Assembly (NCBI RefSeq): GCF_018531465.1
Contig: NZ_JAHDTF010000002.1
Coordinates: 1-64,000, forward strand
Length of the DNA: 64,000 nt
From: Sphaerisporangium fuscum
GTDB lineage: Bacteria; Actinomycetota; Actinomycetes; Streptosporangiales; Streptosporangiaceae
Direction of reading: 5' to 3'
Position numbers and translations under genes: made by a program
Notes under the pieces: generated by a model
Told to the model about the DNA's origin: nothing
Databases searched by the model: none
The model's input: only the letters and a program-made list of their open reading frames with translations
In this document: piece by piece, positions 7,829 to 14,926 of the stretch
Numbering within the stretch: the first letter of the stretch is position 1
How the letters are laid out: the number at the start of each line of letters is the position of its first letter

Positions 7829-8614
7829 GTGATGCCGAAGATCAACGTCTATCTGCCGGACGACCTGGCCGAGGCGGTCAAGGAGGCCGGGGTGCCGGTG
7901 TCGGCCGTCTGCCAGCGGGCACTGGAGCAGGCGGTGCGGCGGGTGACCGCCATCCGCGAAACCGTGATCGGCGACCTGGACGTCGACGACGCGACCGCAC
8001 GGCTGCCCCACTTCACCCCTCGGTCCCGCAAGACGATCAAGCTGGCCGTGGAGCAGGCCAGGGCCGCCGGCGCGTCGAACGTCGGTACCGAGCACCTGCT
8101 CGGGGGCATGCTCGCCGAGGGCGAGAACCTCGCGCTGCACGTGCTCCGCGCCGTCGACATCGAGCCGGAACACCTGGTCCGCGAGCTGGCCCGCAAGGTC
8201 GCCCACGCCGGCACTCCCCCCGTGGACGGCACGGAGAAGGACCAGGACGGCGTGGCGCGCCACTTCAGCGTCCCCGCCGCCAACGCCCTGGAGTTCGCCG
8301 TCACCGAGGCCACCGGCATGGGACACAACTACATCGGCTGCGAGCATCTGCTGCTCGGCCTGGTCAACGAGCCCGACGGCACCGCGGGTCAGGTCCTGCG
8401 CGCCCTGGGCGCCGAACCGCGTCTCACCCGCCGTGCCGTCGCCGCCGCCCTCGCCGGTTACGTCCACCTGCGCGCCCAGACCCAGGGCACCGCCGCCGCA
8501 CCACCGGCGGGCGCCGCCCAGGCCCTCGCCGCCGCCGTCCGCCAGGAGATCCAGCCTCTGGTCCAGCGCATCGAGCGGCTGGAGGAACGCCTCGACGTGA
8601 CGCCCGAGAACTGA
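7829..8614 (+). CDS. Ribbon-helix-helix protein fused to two Clp_N repeats
   Basis: 261 residues (GTG 7829, or ATG 7832 one codon on; AGAAGGGG precedes both). Residues about 3-40 (PKINVYLPDDLAEAVKEAG then VPVSAVCQRALEQAV) look like a CopG/RHH DNA-binding segment. Two Clp_N repeats follow: one from FTPRSRKTIKLAVEQARAAG with NVGTEHLLGGML, a second from FSVPAANALEFAVTEA with YIGCEHLLLGLV. The C-terminus is an Ala-rich linker and a short coiled coil (LVQRIERLEERL). There is no AAA+ module, so it is not a ClpA/ClpC unfoldase. It may sense or deliver substrates, or act as a regulator with a ligand-binding Clp_N part. Confidence 0.85.
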   Translation: MMPKINVYLPDDLAEAVKEAGVPVSAVCQRALEQAVRRVTAIRETVIGDLDVDDATARLPHFTPRSRKTIKLAVEQARAAGASNVGTEHLLGGMLAEGENLALHVLRAVDIEPEHLVRELARKVAHAGTPPVDGTEKDQDGVARHFSVPAANALEFAVTEATGMGHNYIGCEHLLLGLVNEPDGTAGQVLRALGAEPRLTRRAVAAALAGYVHLRAQTQGTAAAPPAGAAQALAAAVRQEIQPLVQRIERLEERLDVTPEN

Positions 8615-8660
8615 CCCGCATCCGTGAGAGCAGCCCGGCCCTGAGGAGGTGGGACGAGTC

Positions 8661-8804
8661 ATGAGGCGTCACCCGAGCCCGCCGTCCGGGACTCTGCCGG
8701 CCCTGATCGGCGCGGTCGTGTTCCTGGGATGGCTGTGGACCGCGCAGGGCGCCGCCATGAAGGACCTCGTGATCGTGGTCCTCCTCGCAGTGATCAGGCG
8801 GTGA
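8661..8804 (+). CDS. 47-residue membrane peptide
   Basis: Begins MRRHPSPPSG, then a hydrophobic segment (LIGAVVFLGWLWTA) and a second one (LVIVVLLAVI). GAGGAGGT at 8644-8651 is a near-ideal ribosome site ending nine bases before the ATG. It lies 46 bases after the RHH-Clp_N gene and probably belongs to the same transcript. No family is recognised. Its reality rests on the ribosome site and the hydrophobic pattern. Confidence 0.5.
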   Translation: MRRHPSPPSGTLPALIGAVVFLGWLWTAQGAAMKDLVIVVLLAVIRR

Positions 8805-8823
8805 TCTCGGGGCCTGACGTGCT

Positions 8824-9262
8824 GCGAACATTATTTGGCCGCGTACGTCACGGACAGCAGCGGGCGGTCGGCTGATGCCGATGACCAGAGCATCGCGGGC
8901 GACGTCGATGACCTCGGTGGTGATCCGGTCGACGCCGTTGAGTTTCATCACCCGTTCGGCTTGTTCCAGAAGTCGGGTGACCAGCCGGAAGTCGCCTGCG
9001 GTGGTGCGGTTGATCGCGGCGATGGCCTCAGTGGTAGTGGCGTCCGGGATGTCCAGGCCAAGGTGGGCGAAGGCTGTGGTCAGGACGATGACGACGAGTT
9101 CGGTGTAGAGGCCGGCACCGTGGAGGTTGGTCTCGCGATTGGGGTCGTCGATGTCGCGGGCGCGGACGACTGGCCGACCTGCGGGGATGTCTCCGCGGCG
9201 ACGTTGCCCGGGTCGCGTCTCGAAAGCATGGATTCGAGACGAGCAGGGCTGAGCCAGATCAC
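8824..9262 (-). pseudogene. Remnant of an IstB/TniB-type transposition ATPase
   Basis: On the minus strand an open frame runs from just after a stop near 9262. Its second half reads LGLDIPD, TEAIAAINRTTAGDFRLVTR, LLEQAERVMKLNGVD and ITTEVIDVARDALVIG. This matches the C-terminal part of AAA ATPases of IstB/TniB/TnsC type that assist transposases. The P-loop domain is missing and the upstream part (RPVVRARDIDDPN) does not look like the family, so this is a truncated, probably fused remnant. No transposase gene lies nearby. It abuts the inverted repeat at 9249. Confidence 0.65.
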
Positions 9263-9275
9263 GTTAGTTGGCACC
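9249..9275 (-). repeat. Left copy of a 27-bp inverted repeat
   Basis: Read on the minus strand it starts GGTGCCAACTAACG and ends GATCTGGCTCAG. It matches 10913-10939 on the plus strand at 25 of 27 positions, in inverted orientation. On the plus strand a related sequence (GTTGGCACC) recurs at about 9324, like subterminal repeats of Tn7/Tn5053-type elements. It overlaps the ATPase remnant. Confidence 0.6.
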
Positions 9276-9399
9276 AGTAGGCCATCGCGACCTGGTCTGT
9301 GGGATCTTCCCGATTCAGGCTTGTTGGCACCGATGGGTCACGCTACTTGCAACCGAACGGGGAAGGCCCTCGGAACGGCGGGGTGAAACACTCGGAAAA

Positions 9400-9431
9400 G
9401 GTGCCGGACATGTATCGAGATGTCCGACACC
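9400..9431 (+). promoter_or_regulatory. Inverted repeat upstream of the ECF sigma gene
   Basis: GGTGCCGGACAT (9400-9411) and ATGTCCGACACC (9420-9431) pair over 12 bp with one mismatch around an 8-base loop. It ends 21 bases before the chosen sigma start and overlaps an alternative upstream ATG. It may be an operator, or a leader hairpin controlling the sigma/anti-sigma mRNA. Confidence 0.45.
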
Positions 9432-9452
9432 TTGGTACGAGGAGAGTCATCT

Positions 9453-9989
9453 GTGACCCACCCCCCGGGAGCGCGAGACCGCTTCGAAGCGATCTACAAC
9501 GCGCACTACCCGGCCATCCACCAGTACGCCGCCCGCCGTACGGACTCGCCCGAGGACACGGCGGACGTGATGTCCGAGACGTTCCTCACCGCGTGGCGGC
9601 GCATCGCCGACGTGCCCGAGGGCGAGGCCGCCCGCCTGTGGCTGTACGGCGTGGCCCGTCGCGTCCTGGCCAATCAGCGGCGCGGCCAGTCCCGTAGGGC
9701 CGGGCTGGCAGAACGGCTGAAGGATGCGTCGTCCGCCGCGCGGCCGTCCGGGCCGGACGGGCTTGACCGTGTGCGGGAGGCGTTCGACGACCTTCCCGCC
9801 CGTGACCGCGACGTGCTCACGTTGGCCTGCTGGGAAGGCCTGACCGGCCCGGAGATCGGCAAAGTGCTCGGCTGCACAGCGACGGCGGCCCGCATCAGGC
9901 TGCACCGCGCACGCAGGCGGCTGGCCAAGGCGCTGGGGCTGACGGAAGAAGACCAGGCGATCGTGGAACTGAGAGGAGAGAGCCTGTGA
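9453..9989 (+). CDS. ECF-type RNA polymerase sigma factor
   Basis: 178 residues from GTG 9453 (GAGGAGAG just upstream; the ATG at 9420 lies inside a hairpin and lacks a site). Sigma region 2: RFEAIYNAHYPAIHQYAARR, then EDTADVMSETFLTAWRRI and ARLWLYGVARRVLANQRRG. Region 4: FDDLPARDRDVLTLACWEGL, then TGPEIGKVLGCTATAARIRL. Both are intact. The last four bases (GTGA) overlap the start of the next gene, so sigma and anti-sigma are translationally coupled. The unit lies between the two copies of a 27-bp inverted repeat, suggesting it may have been mobile. The target promoters are unknown. Confidence 0.92.
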   Translation: MTHPPGARDRFEAIYNAHYPAIHQYAARRTDSPEDTADVMSETFLTAWRRIADVPEGEAARLWLYGVARRVLANQRRGQSRRAGLAERLKDASSAARPSGPDGLDRVREAFDDLPARDRDVLTLACWEGLTGPEIGKVLGCTATAARIRLHRARRRLAKALGLTEEDQAIVELRGESL

Positions 9990-10819
9990 GCAAGATCGAC
10001 CGGCTGGTGGCCGCCATCGACCCCGCGCCCCACGCGCCAGAACAGGGTCAGGACGCGCGGGAGTTGTTCCACTCGATCGTTGCGACGCCGGTCAAGGCAC
10101 GTCGCAGGGTGCGCTGGCCGGTGGTGATCCCCGTCGCCGCGGTGCTGGCGGCGGCAGCCGTCATGGGGGTGGCGTTCATACCCACCGACGCGCCGAGCGG
10201 CATCGCGCCGACCGCCGCGCTGGCGTTCCAGCGTTCGGGCGACGACTGGATCGTCACCGTCAAGGACCTCTACGCCGACCCCGAACGCTTCGCATCCGAG
10301 TTCAAGGCCCGCGGGCTCGACATCCGCCTGTCGATCGCCCCAGGTTCACCAAGCCTGGTCGGTCATGTCACGGCCACGGATAATTCGGAGGAAGCCCGCA
10401 TCGAGGAGGAGTCGGTGGAGTGCGAGGCCGGCCGATGCACGGCCTCGTTCCGCATTCCCGGGGATTTCAAGGGCAGCGCGCAGATCTGGTTCGCCCGTCC
10501 GGCCCGGCCCGGGGAGCGGTACGAATCGGCCGGTGACGCTGACGCCACTGGTGAGCTGCTGCATTGCGTACCGTTCCGCGGCATGACCGTGGACGAGGTA
10601 CGGGCCGTGCTGGCCGAGCGGGACGGCTCGATCGAGGAGTTCAGGGTCGGCAAGAGCTCGGACCGCGCCCAGCAGGTGCCGGGCAACTGGTTCGTCAGCG
10701 ACGCGGTGCCGACAGCCCCGGGGCAGGTGCTCGTCTGGGCGCAGCCGGACCGGGTGAAGTTCACTCCCGAGCTGACCGCACACGTGAAGAAGAAGATGGC
10801 CGGATGCCCGAAAGGCTGA
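9986..10819 (+). CDS. Membrane-anchored cognate anti-sigma factor (putative)
   Basis: 277 residues, starting with GTG inside the sigma stop (GTGA overlap). A cytoplasmic N-terminus of about 45 residues precedes one membrane helix (WPVVIPVAAVLAAAAVMGVA), followed by an extracellular domain of about 210 residues with Cys in VECEAGRCTASF and single Cys near LHCVPF and the C-terminus. The topology and coupling fit an anti-sigma factor with an external sensor domain. No HxxxCxxC zinc motif is visible, so it is not a ZAS-type protein. A strong terminator hairpin begins 25 bases after the stop. Confidence 0.75.
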   Translation: MSKIDRLVAAIDPAPHAPEQGQDARELFHSIVATPVKARRRVRWPVVIPVAAVLAAAAVMGVAFIPTDAPSGIAPTAALAFQRSGDDWIVTVKDLYADPERFASEFKARGLDIRLSIAPGSPSLVGHVTATDNSEEARIEEESVECEAGRCTASFRIPGDFKGSAQIWFARPARPGERYESAGDADATGELLHCVPFRGMTVDEVRAVLAERDGSIEEFRVGKSSDRAQQVPGNWFVSDAVPTAPGQVLVWAQPDRVKFTPELTAHVKKKMAGCPKG

Positions 10820-10843
10820 CCGAGAAATACCCCGTATGAGTGA

Positions 10844-10877
10844 GTATGGCGCCGCAGCAGAAGGTGCGGCGCCATAC
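10844..10877 (+). terminator. Terminator hairpin after the sigma/anti-sigma operon
   Basis: A 13-bp perfect stem (GTATGGCGCCGCA at 10844-10856 with 10865-10877) and an 8-base loop, 25 bases after the anti-sigma stop. No T-run follows. Confidence 0.7.
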
Positions 10878-10912
10878 GTACGCCAGCCGCCGGAACGGCA
10901 CAACCGCGATCA

Positions 10913-10939
10913 GGTTCCACCTAACGTGATCTGGCTCAG
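10913..10939 (+). repeat. Right copy of the 27-bp inverted repeat
   Basis: Starts GGTTCCACCTAACG and ends GATCTGGCTCAG, matching the inverted copy at 9249-9275 except at two positions. The two copies point outward and enclose 1.69 kb with the sigma/anti-sigma operon and its terminator. Outside the repeats the sequences diverge at once. They look like terminal repeats of a small element. Confidence 0.6.
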
Positions 10940-11028
10940 GGGCCCCGTCACTAGGAGTGACGTCCGGAAGCTCCCCTCTGCCAGGATTCGTGACGCCTCG
11001 GGGGCTTGTCGCAGGCGCGGCGCCGAAA

Positions 11029-11673
11029 TCACGTGGTGGCGTAGTCGGACAGGGCGGGTTCCAGCAGGTCGAAGGCTTGAGTGGCTTCGGCGGCGATGAT
11101 GTCGGCGATCTGGTCGTTGGGGTGTCCGGCCATGGTGAGGGCCTGGATGCGCTGGAACAGCACGCGGTGGACGGTGCCCAGCAGGCCGGCGGCGGTCTGG
11201 ACGGTGATGTCGTCGGGCCGGGCGCCGGTCGCCTCGGCGAGCGCCCCCGACAGGTGGTGTTCGCGCTGGTCGTGCAGGCCTCGTAGGCAGACGGTCAGGG
11301 TGGGACTGTCTGCGATCATGCGGGCGAACTCCTGACCGGAGAACCCGGCGATCGGGTCCTGGGCGGAGACGGCGTCGGTGAACGTACGACGCAGTGCGGC
11401 CAGCGCCGACTCCCCCGGGCGCCGGGTGGCGACCGCGCGGGCCAGGGAGGCGGCGAACTCCTCCTGGTGATCCAGGGCCAGGTCTTCCTTGCGGGCGAAG
11501 TAGTTGGTGACGGTCTTCTTGGCGACGCGGGCGGCCGCGGCGATCTCGGCGATGGTCGTCTGCTCGAAGCCCTGGGCGATGAACAACCGGGTCGCGTGGT
11601 CGGAGATGAGCTGCCGAGTCTCCTGCTTCTTGGTCTCGCGCAGCCCGGCGGGGACGGAGGTCTGGGTAGCCAT
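11029..11673 (-). CDS. TetR-family transcriptional regulator
   Basis: 214 residues. The N-terminal helix-turn-helix is clear: TRQLISDHATRLFIAQGFEQ, then TTIAEIAAAARVAKKTVTNY and FARKEDLAL. The C-terminal ligand domain is helical and unclassified. It is divergent from a small gene and a VOC-family gene. The gap holds a consensus promoter and a perfect 18-bp palindrome, so it probably represses them and perhaps itself. The ligand is unknown. Confidence 0.92.
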   Translation of the reverse strand: MATQTSVPAGLRETKKQETRQLISDHATRLFIAQGFEQTTIAEIAAAARVAKKTVTNYFARKEDLALDHQEEFAASLARAVATRRPGESALAALRRTFTDAVSAQDPIAGFSGQEFARMIADSPTLTVCLRGLHDQREHHLSGALAEATGARPDDITVQTAAGLLGTVHRVLFQRIQALTMAGHPNDQIADIIAAEATQAFDLLEPALSDYATT

Positions 11674-11704
11674 GACGCAATCTTACCCTCGTAGCATTTT
11701 TATG

Positions 11705-11757
11705 TTGACACTCTATGGAGTCTGGGCTAAGTTTACGTCCGTCGCAAGTTTGCGACG
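11705..11757 (+). promoter_or_regulatory. Consensus promoter with palindromic TetR-type operator
   Basis: TTGACA (11705-11710), a 17-base spacer, then TAAGTT (11728-11733). CGTCGCAAGTTTGCGACG (11740-11757) is a perfect palindrome placed at the expected start point, where a bound repressor would block initiation. It serves the rightward genes at 11788 and 12019. Confidence 0.65.
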
Positions 11758-11787
11758 ATGGAACGCCACGTCTGAAGGGGGACGCCC

Positions 11788-11973
11788 ATGCGCCAGCACA
11801 TCCACGATTTCCTCGCCCGCGCGGTCGAGCCCGCCACCGTGCCCCAGCCGCAGCCACCGAAGCGGCTCCCGCTACGCGGCGCCGAACTGCGCCGGCCGCC
11901 GGCCGAGCACCGCGTCCGTGCGGGGCAGCAGGCCCAGGCGGCCCGTATCGTCCCCCGCCGCCGTAGTTACTGA
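11788..11973 (+). CDS. 61-residue basic hypothetical protein
   Basis: Starts MRQHIHDFLARAVEPATVPQ; the remainder is rich in Pro, Arg and Gln and ends in RIVPRRRSY. GAAGGGGG lies about 6 bases before the ATG. It is the first gene after the TetR-controlled promoter and precedes the VOC gene by 45 bases. No domain is recognised. It may be a leader-like or disordered protein. Confidence 0.5.
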   Translation: MRQHIHDFLARAVEPATVPQPQPPKRLPLRGAELRRPPAEHRVRAGQQAQAARIVPRRRSY

Positions 11974-12018
11974 CCCGCACCCCGCCACCGCACAAGCCGC
12001 CGCACCTCTAGGAGACCC

Positions 12019-12408
12019 GTGCAGTTCACCGCCTCCACCGTCTCGCTGACCGTCGACGATGTCACCGCCTCACAGGAGTTCTTCACCACCCACCTGGGCT
12101 ACACCGTCCAGCAGGCCGCCGACGGCTTTGCCTCCCTCCAACGGCCCGACGCGTTCGGCGTCGTCCTGCTCGCCCGCGGCATCCAGGTGCTGCCGCCCGA
12201 GCAGCGCGACCAGCGCGCCGGCGGCCTGATCCTGGCGTTCACCCTCGCCGAGGGCCTGGATGAGCAGGAGAAGCGCCTGCGCGGCGCCGGAGTCGAGATC
12301 ACCATGCCGCTGCGTGAGGAGCCTTGGGGCGAACGTCTGTTCCAGATCACCGACCCCAACGGCGTGATCGTCCAGTTCGTTGAATGGGCCGCCCTCGACA
12401 ACGGCTGA
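12019..12408 (+). CDS. VOC (glyoxalase/bleomycin-resistance fold) protein
   Basis: 129 residues from GTG 12019 (AGGAG upstream). The two beta-alpha-beta-beta-beta halves of the VOC fold are visible: VSLTVDDVTASQEFFTTHLG in the first, and ERLFQITDPNGVIVQFVEWA in the second. Such proteins are small dioxygenases, isomerases or drug-binding proteins. Control by the divergent TetR suggests a detoxification or resistance role, but the substrate is unknown. Confidence 0.88.
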   Translation: MQFTASTVSLTVDDVTASQEFFTTHLGYTVQQAADGFASLQRPDAFGVVLLARGIQVLPPEQRDQRAGGLILAFTLAEGLDEQEKRLRGAGVEITMPLREEPWGERLFQITDPNGVIVQFVEWAALDNG

Positions 12409-12589
12409 TCCCTCTCCCGGAGAGTTCAGGACGGCCGGTGGAATGTCCCGCTCCATCGGCCGCTTCCAGGAGTGCCAGTGAGAAGTACCCAGCCGAGCTC
12501 GCCCGAGAGCGCAAGACCCTGCCTGGAATCACCGCGCCGAAAGGTGTCCAGGCCCACTGCCAACCACCAGTTCAGGAGCCGTTGACCAC

Positions 12590-12973
12590 ATGACGGAGCG
12601 CACCATCAAGGCTGAATTCGAGATCGTGAAGTTCGAGGAGTCCGCGTACGAGGAGCCCGCTGAGGGCCCGAAGCTGACCCGGGTCACGATCCACAAGCGC
12701 TACCAGGGCGCGATCGACGGCACAGGCGTCGCCGAGGTGCTCACTGCGCAGGGTACGGCGGGCGGCGGCTACGTGGCCTCCGAAAGGATCGAGGGCAGGC
12801 TGGACGGCCGGCACGGCACCTTCGTCATCCAGCACGGCGGCTTGGCCGACGGGGGCGACCAGTCCAGCTACGGGAGCATCATCCCCAATTCCGGGACCGG
12901 GGACCTTGCCGGGATCTCCGGCCAGGCAATGGAGTTCGAGTTCCAGGTGCTCACGCTCGTCTACACACTGTGA
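12590..12973 (+). CDS. DUF3224 family protein
   Basis: 127 residues with the family pattern: FEIVKFEESAYEE at the start, TRVTIHKRYQGAIDGTGVAE, and the C-terminal region beginning GTGDLAGISGQ. The family forms a small beta-barrel-like fold and has no established activity. An AGGAG sits rather far (12 bases) from the ATG. It follows the VOC gene by 181 bases and may be co-transcribed with it. The 145 bases after it hold no gene that I can support. Confidence 0.85.
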   Translation: MTERTIKAEFEIVKFEESAYEEPAEGPKLTRVTIHKRYQGAIDGTGVAEVLTAQGTAGGGYVASERIEGRLDGRHGTFVIQHGGLADGGDQSSYGSIIPNSGTGDLAGISGQAMEFEFQVLTLVYTL

Positions 12974-13118
12974 CGTGTCAGAGCGCCGGACTCCATGATC
13001 GACGACATCCCTGGTGGTCCTGCCCAGTGGTGAGCTCGGCTTGGGCGAGCTGGTCGGCGGGCAGGTTCGTGCGTGGCGAGCACGAGGTGGCCGACGCCGG
13101 GGCTGATCACCGCTGGTC

Positions 13119-14075
13119 TCAGGTCCATGCTGTGCGTGTGCGCAACCATTCCAGGGCGGCTTGCCCCTGAGCTGCCTGAAAGGCACGTAGCTTCGGCAGG
13201 CCCGGTGGCTCGGGCTGTCGGGACTGACAAATGAAATACCCGGTAAGCGCGGCCAACACGGTGGTGACCGCAGCAGGGTCGGCGTCCTGGGCGACCGGGT
13301 GGGCGGTGAAGACCTGCTCCGGCGGTGGACCACCCTGCATCCGCACGCTGGGCAGCATCTGCAGAAGATCGAACCAGGCGGCTCCGACGAACGCCCACGG
13401 CCAATCGACGACCATCACCTCATCGGTGGTGAGCAGCAGGTTGTCCGCCCGGATGTCGCCGTGAAGCAGACTGTTTCCTTCGATGGCGCTCGGCCAGAGC
13501 ACTTCCAGATCCGCAAGCGCATCCAGGTGACGTGCCGCCCACGCGTCAAGACCGGCCAAATCGTCGGCCCCCGTGTCACGGGCCGCGACCAGGCGTCGCC
13601 ACCCCTGGAATTGGTCCCCGCAGCTCTGCTCGGCGGTCGGGGCGGCGATCGGGCAGGGGGTCAGCGTATCGGCCAGCTGAGTCAAGGCGTTCAGCACTCG
13701 TCTCAGCTCGTCGGTCCGCCAGGGGTTGGCCGGGGGGAGACCGTCCACGTCCTCGAACAGCATCGCTACCCAGCCGCCGGAGTCCAAGGAGGCCAGCAGC
13801 CTGGGCGCGGGCACGTCCACGGGAAGCGCGGCGGCGATGCGCATTTCGGACCGATAGATGTCCGCGCTGAGCGGATTCGGCTCGGGGCCGACGGCTTTGG
13901 CGAACGCGCGTCGGCCATCGGCCAGTCTCAGCCGCACGGCGGCGCCCGGTGAGAACCCGCCAGGTTGTGTCACCGCCTCGACGACCGGCGCACCCAGATG
14001 TCTCTCGAAGGTCCGGCGGATCGGTTCGGGCACAGCGTGCCACGGCAGCCGGGTCGCGGTTGTGGAGGCATTCAT
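13119..14075 (-). CDS. Aminoglycoside phosphotransferase (APH)-fold kinase
   Basis: 318 residues. The kinase motifs are present: catalytic loop LLHGDIRADNLLL (Asp and Asn) and metal-binding VMVVDWPWA (Asp). The N-lobe has GGFSPGAAVRLRL as the glycine-rich loop and FAKAVG with the ATP-binding Lys. Members phosphorylate small molecules such as aminoglycosides, homoserine or macrolides; the substrate is not predictable. It stands alone. A decayed region begins just upstream. Confidence 0.88.
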   Translation of the reverse strand: MNASTTATRLPWHAVPEPIRRTFERHLGAPVVEAVTQPGGFSPGAAVRLRLADGRRAFAKAVGPEPNPLSADIYRSEMRIAAALPVDVPAPRLLASLDSGGWVAMLFEDVDGLPPANPWRTDELRRVLNALTQLADTLTPCPIAAPTAEQSCGDQFQGWRRLVAARDTGADDLAGLDAWAARHLDALADLEVLWPSAIEGNSLLHGDIRADNLLLTTDEVMVVDWPWAFVGAAWFDLLQMLPSVRMQGGPPPEQVFTAHPVAQDADPAAVTTVLAALTGYFICQSRQPEPPGLPKLRAFQAAQGQAALEWLRTRTAWT

Positions 14076-14119
14076 CGCATCATCATCGGCAAGATCACCT
14101 CCGACGGCGACTCCATTTA

Positions 14120-14330
14120 ATGGCCACTGGAACCTGCTGGCACTGTCAACAGGCGATAGAGGACCCTCCGGACGAGATCAGGCAAGACGGGAATGCCGCA
14201 GACGCGTCATAGATTTTGCGTTCCTGCAAGCAGTGCTACAGGCCTCCGAGCATCCGGTTGAAGGTGCAGATCGCCAACTTGTTCTTCCGCCGCCCTCGCC
14301 CCCGAGCGGATTGCCGAAAGACCGGATCAG
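14120..14330 (+). pseudogene. Small zinc-ribbon gene broken by an in-frame TAG
   Basis: From ATG 14120 the frame reads MATGTCWHCQQAIEDPPDEI, continues to an amber stop at 14210-14212, and then, in the same frame, ILRSCKQCYRPP follows. The CxxC (CWHC) before the stop and the CxxC (CKQC) after it would make one zinc ribbon, so I read this as one gene with a nonsense mutation. There is no clear ribosome site and the 3' end is uncertain. Read-through is possible but unsupported. It fills most of the gap between the APH gene and the broken SDR. Confidence 0.4.
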
Positions 14331-14428
14331 CCCCACAGGCCCCGGTAGACCCAGACGCCGGAATCGCCATCAGGTTCATAGACGGCCCGGGAGATCTCGC
14401 CGCACCGCTCCGCCCGCGTCTGTGCCGG

Positions 14429-14840
14429 TCAGTCCAGCATGGCGCCGCAGCTCATGTTGATCGCCGCCCCGGTGATGGTGCGAGCCCAGTCCGAGGCGGC
14501 GAAGACGGCGACGTTGCCGACGTCCTCCGCGACATGTCCACCATGGGTGTGCCCTGCACATCACTGTCGGAGATCACGTTCAGCGAGACGTCGAGGCTGC
14601 CGGCCTCGCCCGCCACCGCCGCCGCGTGCTCCTCGATCGCCCTCTCGTCCAGCGCGTCGACCTCGGCGGTCTCCGCCGTCCCTCCGGCGGCGCGGATCTC
14701 ACCGGCGACCCGCTCCAGCGTGGCCCGGTACGCCCGGCTAGAAAGACGCGTGCCCCTTGCCGGGCGAACGCCCGGGCGACCACGCCGCCGATCGAACCGC
14801 CCCCACCGTAGATGACCGCGTTCTTGCCCTTGAGCAGCAT
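14429..14840 (-). pseudogene. SDR oxidoreductase pseudogene with internal deletion and frameshift
   Basis: Starts well (MLLKGKNAVIYGGGGSIGGV, then ARAFARQGARVFLA), then shifts frame to ATLERVAGEIRAAGGTAETA and continues through ISDSDVQGTPMVDM. There it jumps directly to AEDVGNVAVFAASDWARTI and the normal C-terminus (GAAINMSCGAMLD). About 110 residues, including the YxxxK active site, are missing. It cannot make an active enzyme. It neighbours a similarly damaged sigma gene. Confidence 0.75.
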
Positions 14841-14926
14841 GGCCTGACTCCTGCGTGTCGATGATCCGAGTCCTGTCGGACCTACAACCCGCGGAGGTCT
14901 GCGGACTCATCGCTGTCGGCGGGAGA

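Noticed and set aside
12409..12589. Small ORFs between the VOC and DUF3224 genes
   Set aside because: Only 12-37 codons, poor or no ribosome sites and no protein-like features.
14210..14212. Pyrrolysine or other recoding at the TAG codon
   Set aside because: No recoding element or Pyl genes seen; ordinary decay fits better beside other broken genes.
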